Assembly (NCBI RefSeq): GCF_964030965.1
Contig: NZ_OZ034999.1
Coordinates: 930,001-994,000 of the forward strand
DNA: 64,000 bases
DNA from: Spiroplasma endosymbiont of Amphimallon solstitiale
GTDB taxonomy: Bacteria > Bacillota_I > Bacilli_A > Mycoplasmatales > VBWQ01
Direction of reading: 5' to 3'
The notes beneath the pieces were generated by a model, which was given only the letters and a program-made list of their open reading frames with translations, did no database searches and had not been told where the DNA came from. The translations under genes were made by a program, and so were the position numbers. Of the stretch, positions 33,406 through 43,224 are shown one piece after another; positions within the stretch are counted from its first letter, which is position 1, and each line of letters starts with the position of its first letter.

Positions 33406-34466
33406 CCTGAATTGTAAATATAAATGGGACAGTTTTTTAAAATAATTGTATTAAATCTATTGGTCTTTTATAAGATAGTGATTTTCTGGGTGTAGAATTA
33501 ATTTGAAATGCTATAGTATTTAAATCTTTTTGTTTATATGAAGATAGATCTGTAGATTTTGGTAAATATCTTCTTAAAATACCATTATTATTTTCATTTA
33601 AACCTCTTTGACAAGGTTTACCAGGATCTGCAAAATAAATCTTAACATTACAATTTTTTTCGATTAATTTTCATTTACTAAATTCTTTACCACGATCAAA
33701 AGTAATAGTTTTAACTGTTCCTTTTTGTAACTTTGAAATAAATTTTATTATACTTTTTGTAATATTTTCTGATTTATTATTTTTAGTTGCTAAAGGAATT
33801 GTGGTTTTTGATCATATATCAGCTAAAGTAATAATAGAACTTTTATGATCTTTACCAATGATAGTATCACCCTCTAAATGACCAAATTCTTCTATATTTT
33901 TAATATTAGGAATGATTAAATTTCTTTCATGAATAGACTTACAATTATTAATTCTGCCCCTAGTTTCTTTTTGTTTGTGAGGTTTATTTTTTCCTTTTCT
34001 CAATAAGTTATTTTCATCAAAACCCATTCGATTTGTTTTAAACATGTTATATAAAGTTTTTGTTGAAATACTTTTTATTTTATTTTCCTTTAAAAAATTA
34101 GCAATTATATCAAGAGCATAATTTTTAGTAATTAACAAATGATTAATAGTATTAATTTCTATTAAAGTTAAAATTATTAATTTTCTACCTGCATTTTGTT
34201 TATTTTTTTGAATTTTATTCAATATTTCTAATGGTAATAAGTTTTGATTTAATAATCTACAAACTCTATGTACAGTTGATTTACTATAATCAATGGCTTT
34301 TGCTATTTTACGAATCGAAAATCCATAACTTTTATATTCTTTTATTGCTATTATTGATTCAATAGTCAGATACTTATACATTGTGCTAATTCCTTTCTTT
34401 TCTTAATTATAGAATTAACACAATTTAATTTTTATATAAGTGTCCTTTTTAATTTTACAATTCAGG
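33406..34466 (-). mobile_element. IS30-family element, copy 3 (1061 bp)
   Basis: Intact terminal repeats. A 2-bp duplication TA is possible. Confidence 0.93.
33437..34381 (-). CDS. IS30-family transposase
   Basis: 314 aa, complete, identical in all catalytic motifs to the copy at 9957. Confidence 0.92.
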
Positions 34467-34924
34467 TAAGTAAAAATATAAATAATGAATTCTTATTTAA
34501 TAATCTTGAGTTAGAATTATCAATAAATAAATTCTGATATAAATTTTCTATTAAACTTTATAAAAAAGAAAAAGAAATAGTTAAATATTGAAAAGAACAG
34601 TACTTTGAATGTTATAAAAAACAATTTTTTGTAAAGAAAAACTTAGAAAATGATAATAAAATATCAAATTTTGTTATTAATAAAATTAATAAAGATGTAC
34701 AAAATATTTTTTTAATTATGTAGAAAAGTATGGATGACCAAAAATTATTCATCAATTTACACTTAAAATATTATTTTTAATTAAAAATTTGTTAAAAGTA
34801 ACATTATTTAGTGTAAAAATTCTCTAAAAATAACACTTTATCATGTATCATTACTTTTCTACAAAATTAAAGAAATATTTCGGTTTCAACTCCTTCATTA
34901 AAAGTACATACATTAAAAATGTAA
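34467..34924 (+). pseudogene. C-terminal fragment of an unknown gene, interrupted by MITE (copy A)
   Basis: An open frame enters from the IS30 border (VSKNINNEFLFNN...) and ends VHTLKM. Basic, helical. Its uninterrupted twin is at 40206. The original gene start is lost. Confidence 0.6.
34710..34872 (+). mobile_element. 163-bp MITE, copy 13 (reference copy)
   Basis: Duplication AAATATTT at 34702-34709 and 34873-34880. The twin locus at 40442 contains only one AAATATTT and no element, which fixes the ends of the MITE to the base. Confidence 0.97.
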
Positions 34925-34990
34925 AATATATAACACGCTATTTTTTAATAAAATCATTTAAAAATCTAGAATTTATTTTTTTTCAAATTA

Positions 34991-34999
34991 TGATATAAT
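34991..34999 (+). promoter_or_regulatory. Extended -10 promoter of the lipoprotein gene
   Basis: TGATATAAT, 50 bp before the ATG at 35050, with a T-rich stretch in place of a -35 box. The same sequence in the twin locus (40559-40567) now stands in front of the plectrovirus. Confidence 0.6.
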
Positions 35000-35049
35000 C
35001 ACTTTAAAATAATTATTAATTTTTTACAATATTTAAATGAGGTATATAT

Positions 35050-37155
35050 ATGAAAAAACCATTATCATTTATGGGTGCATTATTATTATCAAGTGCAGTC
35101 ACTGCTAGTACAACGGCATGTAATAATCTAACTATATTCAAAAAAGATTTAAAAAAAGATTTAACACAAACAGATTTAAAAATTGTACCAGAGGAACATC
35201 GAGGAACAATACCTACAGATTATGAATTAAAAGATCAACTATTTAATTTAAATCATGGACTTCATACTGATAATATTATAATTTTTAATAAAACCACTAA
35301 TTATGCTTTTGTTGTTGGTGATGGTATTTTTTATAATCAAGATAAAATTAAAATTACTTATCAAATCCAAACTATTGATATTAGAACAATAATTGTTGAT
35401 GGAGCATCCATTGGTAATTTTAGTACTAATGGTCAAAAACCTACTGTGGAAGCTGTTTACAGTCGTATTCAAGAAAAATATTCTAATTTAGAAATGGATC
35501 GCCTTAAAATTGATGTTATTTCTAATAAAGAAGCAACTATTATAGGTATTACGGGTGATGATGTTATTCCTCTTTATACTGGTAAGGTAACAGTTACATT
35601 TAGTACTAATGATAGTGTTGATTTAAGTACTATTATTAATAAAAAAGATTTAACAGTTAAGACTAATGGTCATGATATACCATCAAATAATGATGTAATG
35701 AGAGCATTACGTGATACTTACCAAGAAAAGTTAGATACTTCTTTTATTGCAATAGAAATTACTGCTACTAATAGTGCCACTATTACTAGTACAAATCAAA
35801 AAAAATATATTGGTAAAGTAATACTAAATTTAAATCTTGATATTAGAATTGCTCTTAAAGACGTTATTAATAAGGGATTAGATAAAATTGCTATTATAGG
35901 AAAAGTAATAACTTTAGAAGATGTTAATAGTGCATTGAAAAAACAATATTCAATGTTAAATATGAATGCTATTCAAGTAACGTTGCAAAATAATAGTGTT
36001 ACTATTAAATCTATTAATCAATATGTATACACTGGTGCTGATGTAGTAATTAATAATTTACTTATTGATTTAAATAGTGTTTTAAATAATAAATTACCAA
36101 CTTTTAATATTCCTGGACAAAACAAACCAAGTAAAGGACAATTAATTTCAGCACTTAAAACCTTTAATTTTGTAGAAAAGTAATGATACATGATAAAGTT
36201 TTATTTTTAGAGAATTTTTACACTAAATAATGTTACTTTTAACAAATTTTTAATTAAAAATAATATTTTAAGTGTAAATTGATGAATAATTTTTGGTCAT
36301 CCATACTTTTCTACATAATTAAAACTTAAAACCGCTAACTATAATCTTGATGTAAGCAAAATTATAGTTGATAAAATTACTGATAATAGTGCAGTTATTA
36401 ATGGTGATGGTAAATTTTATAGCAATGATACTATTGTTGTTACTTATGATTGTGATAAAACAGAACTTTTAAGTGATGTTTTTAAAAATTTAAATTTAGG
36501 AACAATTAAAACTAATGGATTATCAAAACCAAATATTGAAGAAATTAAAACTGCGATTAGTAAAAGTAATCCAAATGTAAAGTTAGATGCAATTAAATTT
36601 AGTGAAGATGATATTACCAATCAACAAGTAACTATTAGTGGTGATGAAACTATTTATAAAGGGAAGATAGTTGCTGATTTTACTATTGATAGTAGTATTA
36701 TTAATAATGATCAACTAAATTATAATTATAGTGAAACTAATAGTGTTGGTTCATTAAAAAGTACTTGAACCAGCCCCGATATTACTCTATTATCTAATTG
36801 AACAAATTATGCACCAGATTGAGATAGTTTTTCTAATAAGTTTAGTAAATTAAGTTTTGGTGATAATTCGTATTTTAGTCTTTATTGTAATACTTATACT
36901 GATCAAAAATTAAAAGGTTCGCAATTAAGTATTAGTACTAATGATATTAATAATGATAGAAACAAAAATATATTTGAGCTTAGTTACTATTATGATGTTG
37001 GATTTTGAGGAGCCTTTCTTGAATTACATGGTTATATTCATATTTGACATGATGAAGAAAATGTTTATGTAAGCATTAATTGAAGCATTGATACAGTTAA
37101 ATGTTTCCGTGATCGAGTATGGAATATTAACTTGCAAGGTGTAACCTTTAGTTAG
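35050..37155 (+). pseudogene. Large repeat-containing lipoprotein, interrupted by MITE
   Basis: Without the MITE, 644 aa. Signal peptide with lipobox: MKKPLSFMGALLLSSAVTAS then TTAC, cleavage before Cys24. Five or six repeats of about 70 residues follow, each with a motif such as PTxEAVxxxIxxKYxNL, then a beta pair ending in Y.GKV (for example IPLYTGKVTVTF, KKYIGKVILNL, IYKGKIVADF). The C-terminal domain (from about residue 530) is Trp/Tyr-rich. This is the architecture of Spiroplasma surface lipoproteins, exposed on the membrane and probably binding host or own proteins. The MITE after codon 371 adds NFVEK and a stop, giving a secreted 377-aa truncated form. Confidence 0.8.
36162..36324 (-). 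mobile_element. 163-bp MITE, copy 14
   Basis: Duplication CTTAAAAC. Shares with copy 17 (61034) the variant AAAGTTTTATT for AAAGTGTTATT, so the two form a subgroup. Confidence 0.96.
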
Positions 37156-37231
37156 AATTTAACAGATTATATTTATTTAGTTTTACTGTTAATCATATAA
37201 TTTTGAAATATTAATTTTTATTAAAAAGATA

Positions 37232-37258
37232 AATGAGAGATAATACTCTCATTTTTAA
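37232..37258 (+). terminator. Terminator of the lipoprotein gene
   Basis: AATGAGAG, 6-nt loop, CTCTCATT, TTTT, 77 bp after the stop. Confidence 0.8.
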
Positions 37259-37368
37259 TATCTTTTTATATAAGTTAAGTAAACCTGAATTGTAAAATTA
37301 AAAAGGACACTTATATAAAAATTAAATTGTGTTAATTCTATAATTAAGAAAAGAAAGGAATTAGCACA

Positions 37369-38358
37369 ATGTATAAGTATCTGACTATTGAATCAATAAT
37401 AGCAATAAAAGAATATAAAAGTTATGGATTTTCGATTCGTAAAATAGCAAAAGCCATTGATTATAGTAAATCAACTGTACATAGAGTTTGTAGATTATTA
37501 AATCAAAACTTATTACCATTAGAAATATTGAATAAAATTCAAAAAAATAAACAAAATGCAGGTAGAAAATTAATAATTTTAACTTTAATAGAAATTAATA
37601 CTATTAATCATTTGTTAATTACTAAAAATTATGCTCTTGATATAATTGCTAATTTTTTAAAGGAAAATAAAATAAAAAGTATTTCAACAAAAACTTTATA
37701 TAACATGTTTAAAACAAATCGAATGGGTTTTGATGAAAATAACTTATTGAGAAAAGGAAAAAATAAACCTCACAAACAAAAAGAAACTAGGGGCAGAATT
37801 AATAATTGTAAGTCTATTCATGAAAGAAATTTAATCATTCCTAATATTAAAAATATAGAAGAATTTGGTCATTTAGAAGGTGATACTATCATTGGTAAAG
37901 ATCATAAAAGTTCTATTATTACTTTAGCTGATATATGATCAAAAACCACAATTCCTTTAGCAACTAAAAATAATAAATCAGAAAATATTACAAAAAGTAT
38001 AATAAAATTTATTTCAAAGTTACAAAAAGGAACAGTTAAAACTATTACTTTTGATCGTGGTAAAGAATTTAGTAAATGAAAATTAATCGAAAAAAATTGT
38101 AATGTTAAGATTTATTTTGCAGATCCTGGTAAACCTTGTCAAAGAGGTTTAAATGAAAATAATAATGGTATTTTAAGAAGATATTTACCAAAATCTACAG
38201 ATCTATCTTCATATAAACAAAAAGATTTAAATACTATAGCATTTCAAATTAATTCTACACCCAGAAAATCACTATCTTATAAAAGACCAATAGATTTAAT
38301 ACAATTATTTTGGCAATGTTTAGTAATCTGTGTAACTTACAAAAATAACTATGTTTAA
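37369..38358 (+). CDS. IS30 transposase with C-terminal extension from IS256
   Basis: The stop codon TAA of the normal 314-aa protein is replaced by TGG at the IS256 junction. The frame continues 15 codons (WQCLVICVTYKNNYV) into the left end of IS256. The catalytic residues are intact, so activity may persist. Confidence 0.85.
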
Positions 38359-38381
38359 TTAATTCTAGTAAATATAATTAA

Positions 38382-39814
38382 ATGACTAGAAAGAGTGAGT
38401 TACAGATGGCTAAAAAACAAAATATTAATAATAATGATCCAATATCAAAAGCAGTAGATTTATTATTAGAAAATACTGAAGATTTAACAACAGTTTTTAA
38501 AGAAGGGGGTTTATATAAAGAATTAACAAAACGTTTAGTTGAAAAAATGTTGAATTCTGAAATGCAAAATTATTTAGGATATGAAAAAAATCAACATAGT
38601 AATACTGAAAATGCTCGTAATGGTACAAGTTCAAAAAAATTAATAACTCAACAAGGTAAAATTGAGATTGATGTACCAAGAGATCGCAATAGTGATTTTA
38701 CTCCTGTAATAGTTGCAAAAAGACAGCGAAGATTTGATGGTTTTGATCAACAAGTGCTTTCACTATATGCAAAAGGTATGACTCTATCTGACATTAGAAT
38801 GCAGTTACAAGAGTTATATCATGGTGCTGATATTAGTGAAAGTGTTATTAGTCAAATTACTGATGATGTTATTGATGATGTCAAAACATGACAAAATCGA
38901 CCATTAGAAAGCGTTTATCCGATTGTTTATTTTGATTGTATAGTAGTTAAAGTTCGACAAGATAAACGGATTATTAATAAATCAGTTTATATAGCATTAG
39001 GAGTTGATTTAGAAGGTAAAAAAGATGTTTTAGGCTTATGAATTAGTGAAAATGAAGGTGCTAAATTTTGATTAGCTAATTTCACAGAAATGAAAAATCG
39101 AGGCTTAAATGATATTTTGATTGCTTGTAGTGATAATTTAACAGGCATGTCAGAAGCAATACAAGCAATTTATCCTAAAACAGAACATCAATTATGCATT
39201 GTTCATCAAATTCGAAATAGTTTAAAATATGTTTCATACAAACATCGAAAAACTCCTTTAATTTTGTAGAAAAGTAATGATACATGATAAAGTGTTATTT
39301 TTAGAGAATTTTTACACTAAATAATGTTACTTTTAACAAATTTTTAATTAAAAATAATATTTTAAGTGTAAATTGATGAATAATTTTTGGTCATCCATAC
39401 TTTTCTACATAATTAAAAAAAACTCTAGTTACAGATTTAAAACCAATTTATAGTGCATGTAGTGAAGAACAAGCAATGCAAGCTTTAGAATCATTTGAAA
39501 GTAAATGAAATAAACAATATCCCCAAATTGCTAAATCTTGATATAAAAATTGAGAAAATTTGATGATTTTTATTAGTTATCCTGCAGAAATCAAACGAGT
39601 AATTTATACAACAAATGCTATTGAATCTGTTAATAGTCAATTACGAAAAGTTATTAGAAACAAAAAAGCTTTTCCTAATGATATGTCAGTTTTTAAAATA
39701 TTTTATTTAGCAATTGAAAATATAACAAAAAAATGAACATTGCCTATTCAAAATTGAAATACAGCAATTGCTCATTTTATGATAAAATTTGAAGACAGAA
39801 TTAATCTGAACTAG
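38382..39814 (+). pseudogene. IS256 transposase interrupted by MITE
   Basis: As elsewhere; the MITE is inserted in codons for KHRKTL. Small variants (DDVKTW, QAIYPK). Confidence 0.9.
39256..39418 (-). mobile_element. 163-bp MITE, copy 15 (inside IS256 inside IS30)
   Basis: Left flank AAAAACTC; the right flank has one A fewer, so either the element or the duplication lost a base. Confidence 0.94.
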
Positions 39815-39896
39815 TACTTTGTAAAACAAAGATACACAGATTTCTAAAAAGCCTCATTATTTTAAAAAACTGTCCCATTTATATTTACAATTCAGG

Positions 39897-40205
39897 TCTA
39901 TTAAAGTTAAAATTATTAATTTTCTACCTGCATTTTGTTTATTTTTTTGAATTTTATTCAATATTTCTAATGGTAATAAGTTTTGATTTAATAATCTACA
40001 AACTCTATGTACAGTTGATTTACTATAATCAATGGCTTTTGCTATTTTACGAATCGAAAATCCATAACTTTTATATTCTTTTATTGCTATTATTGATTCA
40101 ATAGTCAGATACTTATACATTGTGCTAATTCCTTTCTTTTCTTAATTATAGAATTAACACAATTTAATTTTTATATAAGTGTCCTTTTTAATTTTACAAT
40201 TCAGG
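39897..40205 (-). mobile_element. IS30-family element, 5' fragment
   Basis: Holds the first 76 codons of the transposase (MYKYLTIESIIAIKE onwards) and one terminal repeat. Continuous with the duplicated locus to its right exactly as copy 3 is with copy A. Confidence 0.9.
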
Positions 40206-40492
40206 TAAGTAAAAATATAAATAATGAATTCTTATTTAATAATCTTGAGTTAGAATTATCAATAAATAAATTCTGATATAAATTTTCTATTAAACTTTAT
40301 AAAAAAGAAAAAGAAATAGTTAAATATTGAAAAGAACAGTACTTTGAATGTTATAAAAAACAATTTTTTGTAAAGAAAAACTTAGAAAATGATAATAAAA
40401 TATCAAATTTTGTTATTAATAAAATTAATAAAGATGTACAAAATATTTCGGTTTCAACTCCTTCATTAAAAGTACATACATTAAAAATGTAA
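40206..40492 (+). pseudogene. C-terminal fragment of an unknown gene (copy B, no MITE)
   Basis: Same coding piece as 34467-34924, uninterrupted, about 95 codons, ending VHTLKM. It is the empty site for MITE copy 13. Confidence 0.6.
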
Positions 40493-40558
40493 AATATATA
40501 ACACGCTATTTTTTAATAAAATCATTTAAAAATCTAGAATTTATTTTTTTTCAAATTA

Positions 40559-40567
40559 TGATATAAT
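40559..40567 (+). promoter_or_regulatory. Duplicated lipoprotein promoter, now upstream of the prophage
   Basis: TGATATAAT identical to 34991-34999. The virus is inserted 10 bp downstream, near the expected transcription start, so the promoter now faces the replication gene. Confidence 0.6.
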
Positions 40568-40691
40568 CACTTTAAATTAAGTATCGTTTTTCTTTTATTA
40601 TTTGTTTTTATAATTTTTTATGTTAAGATTTGTTTATTATTAAAATGTATAAAATTGGTTTTTTAAAACCTAGAACGCGGAAGTTTTATAT

Positions 40692-41639
40692 ATGGATATT
40701 CAACAAGATTTTTATGTTAAAAAAATTTTTTATGCTTGTTATGTTAAAAATGTTGTTTTACCTATTTCTTTTTTAAGTAATGTTGGAAATAAAAAAGGTA
40801 AATGTTATGTTGGAAATAAACAAAAATTGAGAAATAATACTTCTCGTACTAAAACTAATTTAATTCAAAAAGCATTACATAATTTTTATAATAGTAAAAT
40901 GTTAAGTTTTGTTACTTTGACTTATAAAAATAATATGCAAGATATTAAAAAAGCAAAAAAAGATATTGGTTTATTTTTTATTAAATTCAAAAAGTGATGA
41001 AATGACCCTAAACGTTTTCAAAATTTAGGAGAATTAAAGTATTTTTATGTTTATGAATATCAATCTCGTGGTGCTATTCATTTTCATGTAATTTTTAATA
41101 GAAAGATATATAAAAGTATGTTAGCAGAATGATGAACTCATGGTTTTAATGATTTAAAAGTAGTTAAAAAAGGTACGAATGAATTTGTTATTAAATATTT
41201 AGGAAAATATGTTACAAAAGCCATGGATGATGTTAAATCTATAAATCAGACAGATGTAGGTGTAAAGGCTTATGCTTTTAGTCGTAATTGTAAAAATCCT
41301 CTTGTAGTTCGTGGTATTAAAAAATTGACAATTGGAGATATAATTAAAGCAAGTTTTAATGCAACAAATGTATTTTATTTTAAAACTCAAAGAGATAGTA
41401 ATGGTGATACTGTGATGATTGGTGCTATTATTGAAAGTACTGTTGTAAATGATTATTTTAAAGAATATGAAGATTACGAAAAATATGTATATTTAAGTGC
41501 TTTATCGTATAAACATTATTTATGGACTAGTGAAATTGGTTATTTAAATCATAGAGATAGAGATGTTTTGACTTGGGTTTATAAAGTTTTTGGTAGTAAA
41601 GTTGAAGAAATAAATTTTAAGAAAAAAGTTTTACATTAG
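40692..41639 (+). CDS. Plectrovirus rolling-circle replication initiator
   Basis: 315 aa. HUH endonuclease: MLSFVTLTYKNN (motif 1), AIHFHVIFNR (motif 2, the two metal-binding histidines) and NEFVIKYLGKYVTKA (motif 3, Tyr with a second Tyr five residues on). It nicks the origin and starts rolling-circle replication of the ssDNA virus. Corresponds to the replication gene of SpV1-type viruses. Reads through paired TGA codons (KKWWND, AEWWTH). Intact. Confidence 0.88.
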
Positions 41640-41700
41640 TTTAATTTTTAGTATTTTTTTTATTTTTTTAAATTATAATAAAATATAAAAGGAGAAAAAA

Positions 41701-42216
41701 ATGGATACTAAAACAATAATTGAAATTTGTACTAGTATTATTAGTGCTATGTCTGTTATTATAACTTTAGGAATTACTATATATTTTCAATTTGAGAATA
41801 GAAAAAGAACAATTAGAACAGAATTATATAAAGAATTAGAAAAGATTTGAAATAAATATCAATTTTTTTCTTATGAAGAGAAAAATTTACTTAGAGATTA
41901 TAAAAATGAAATAATAGGTAGTGAACAACTTTCAGTAAAAGAAATGTCAAAACAATTTATAACACATTTTAATTCGTATTTGTGAGAAGTAAATATTTTA
42001 TTATCTATTTTTAATTTCGAAAATAAATATGAATGTTCTCAATGTAGAAGTATTATTGATACAAAAAAATGAGATGAATTTACTAATTCATTATATAATA
42101 GGAAAAAAATAATTGATTGAAGTGTAATTTTTAAATTCTTTTTAGTAACTGAAAAAAACAAGTTAAAAATTATGATTGCTATTTGTCCGAATTGTTTAAA
42201 AAATGATTTAAAATAA
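41701..42216 (+). CDS. Accessory membrane protein with zinc-type cysteines
   Basis: 171 aa after AAAAGGAGAAAAA. One N-terminal membrane span (IIEICTSIISAMSVIITLGITI), a cytoplasmic helical domain, then CSQC near residue 112 and a late CPNC. I do not recall such a gene in described SpV1 genomes. The single-span plus helical architecture is common among superinfection-exclusion and abortive-infection accessory proteins, which is only a suggestion. Confidence 0.6.
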
Positions 42217-42269
42217 TAAATTTAAAAATTTTAAGTTTTATCATAAAAAATTAAATTATTAAAGAATAT

Positions 42270-42299
42270 ACTTGTATATATATATATATATATATATAA
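42270..42299. repeat. (TA)n simple repeat
   Basis: An uninterrupted run of TA dinucleotides just before the large hairpin in the viral intergenic region. Confidence 0.9.
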
Positions 42300-42304
42300 T
42301 GGTT

Positions 42305-42351
42305 AATGAACATTAGTGATTATTCGCGTTCTTACTAATGTTCATTTTTTA
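42305..42351 (+). promoter_or_regulatory. 13-bp perfect hairpin plus T-tract: terminator and possible replication origin
   Basis: Arms AATGAACATTAGT (42305-42317) and ACTAATGTTCATT (42334-42346), 16-nt loop GATTATTCGCGTTCTT, then a T-tract. The loop nonamer TTCGCGTTC is exactly complementary to GAACGCGAA at 42442-42450, in front of the next gene. Confidence 0.75.
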
Positions 42352-42358
42352 TTTTTAG

Positions 42359-42386
42359 TTGAAATTTTATATTTTTATGATATATT
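42359..42386 (+). promoter_or_regulatory. Viral promoter
   Basis: -35 TTGAAA (42359-42364), 16-bp spacer, -10 TATATT (42381-42386). Transcript would start about 42393 and lead into the 91-aa gene. Confidence 0.65.
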
Positions 42387-42467
42387 ATTAGTAAGTATAG
42401 GTTTACCCTACTATGCTTGACTTATTAAATTAAATTTTAATGAACGCGAAAGGTTAAGTATTTTTTT

Positions 42468-42743
42468 ATGTTTAAAGTTCAATTAGTTAATATTGAAAAA
42501 GGGCGTATTATTCCCGATAAAAATAATAAAGGTCAAACATTAAAGTTTGATGTTTTGAAGTTTGTAGAAATAAATAAACAAACAAGCGTGCCAACTGGTC
42601 AAACACGTGATAAATGATATAATCCGGAATTTGCTAGTGATTTTAATAATTGTTTATCTACTGTTGATTTAAAAGTTGGTAATTTTTATTCACTTGAACT
42701 TGATTTAAGCGGTAATATTAAAAAACTTTCTAATTGAAAATAG
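42468..42743 (+). CDS. 91-aa plectrovirus protein, ssDNA-binding candidate
   Basis: Starts MFKVQLVNIEKGRIIP. A small beta-rich protein (KVQLVNI, LKFDVLKFVEI, SLELDLSGNIKKL), the size and strand pattern of filamentous-phage ssDNA-binding proteins, which coat the genome and control the switch from replication to packaging. Placed right after the intergenic hairpin, next to replication genes. Assignment by fold pattern and position. Confidence 0.5.
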
Positions 42744-42803
42744 TTATTTATTAAAAGGGTAATTTTAAATAATTATTAATATGTTAGGAGTTAAGTTTAA
42801 ATT

Positions 42804-43007
42804 ATGGCTAAAAATGATAATTGTTCATGTGAACAAGCATTTCATTTAGCAATTTATATATGTAAACTTTGTGACCAAGTTATTTGTCCTAAAAGAGTTT
42901 TGCAAAACTTATATACTAGAAAATATTATTGTCCAAATTGTATATTAGATATTGCTTTAAATAAATCAATGAGACAACAAGAAAGTAAGTTAAATTATGA
43001 GACATAA
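42804..43007 (+). CDS. 67-aa zinc-ribbon viral protein
   Basis: CSCEQAFH, ICKLCDQVICPKRVL and YYCPNCILD give six or more cysteines in CxxC spacing. Ends overlapping the next gene by 11 nt. Unknown function, maybe transcription control. Confidence 0.6.
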   Translation: MAKNDNCSCEQAFHLAIYICKLCDQVICPKRVLQNLYTRKYYCPNCILDIALNKSMRQQESKLNYET

Positions 43008-43110
43008 GTGTAGTGATTGAACTTATGAAAGAGTATTTGGTTGTGAAATGTGTTATAGAGTTGCTAATGAAATGGAACGAATAAGAAAAGAGAATAAAAG
43101 AAATAAATAA
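42997..43110 (+). CDS. 37-aa Cys-rich viral peptide
   Basis: MRHKCSDWTYERVFGCEMCY; charged helical tail. Overlaps the previous gene, so probably coupled. Confidence 0.5.
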
Positions 43111-43119
43111 AAATTAAAT

Positions 43120-43161
43120 AAGGGGCTTATATATGGATTATATATTTTTCATTAAGCCCCA
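43120..43161 (+). terminator. Hairpin GGGGCTTA/TAAGCCCC
   Basis: 8-bp GC-rich stem with a long AT loop, between the early and late viral genes. No T-tract follows, so it may be an RNA processing or attenuation signal. Confidence 0.5.
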
Positions 43162-43189
43162 ATGGATTAGATTATAATTCATAAATAAG

Positions 43190-43216
43190 CTCCTTATTAG
43201 TATATAAAGTAAGGAG
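43190..43216 (+). promoter_or_regulatory. Hairpin that masks the ribosome binding site of the 285-aa gene
   Basis: CTCCTTA (43190-43196) is complementary to TAAGGAG (43210-43216), which is the Shine-Dalgarno sequence 8 nt before the ATG at 43225. T-rich bases follow, so it may double as a weak terminator. Confidence 0.6.
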
Positions 43217-43224
43217 TTTTATTT

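Larger units (their letters stand above)
38312..39855 (+). mobile_element. IS256-family element inside IS30, itself carrying a MITE
   Basis: Duplication ATTATTTT (38304-38311, 39856-39863). A triple nest: MITE in IS256 in IS30. Confidence 0.95.
37284..39896 (+). mobile_element. IS30-family element, copy 4, carrying an IS256 insertion
   Basis: Terminal repeats at 37284 and 39896. Subtracting the IS256 copy and one 8-bp duplication leaves exactly 1061 bp. Confidence 0.93.

Noticed and set aside
42270-42299. CRISPR-like or regulatory repeat array at the TA run
   Set aside because: It is a plain dinucleotide run. No direct repeats with spacers were found anywhere in the window.
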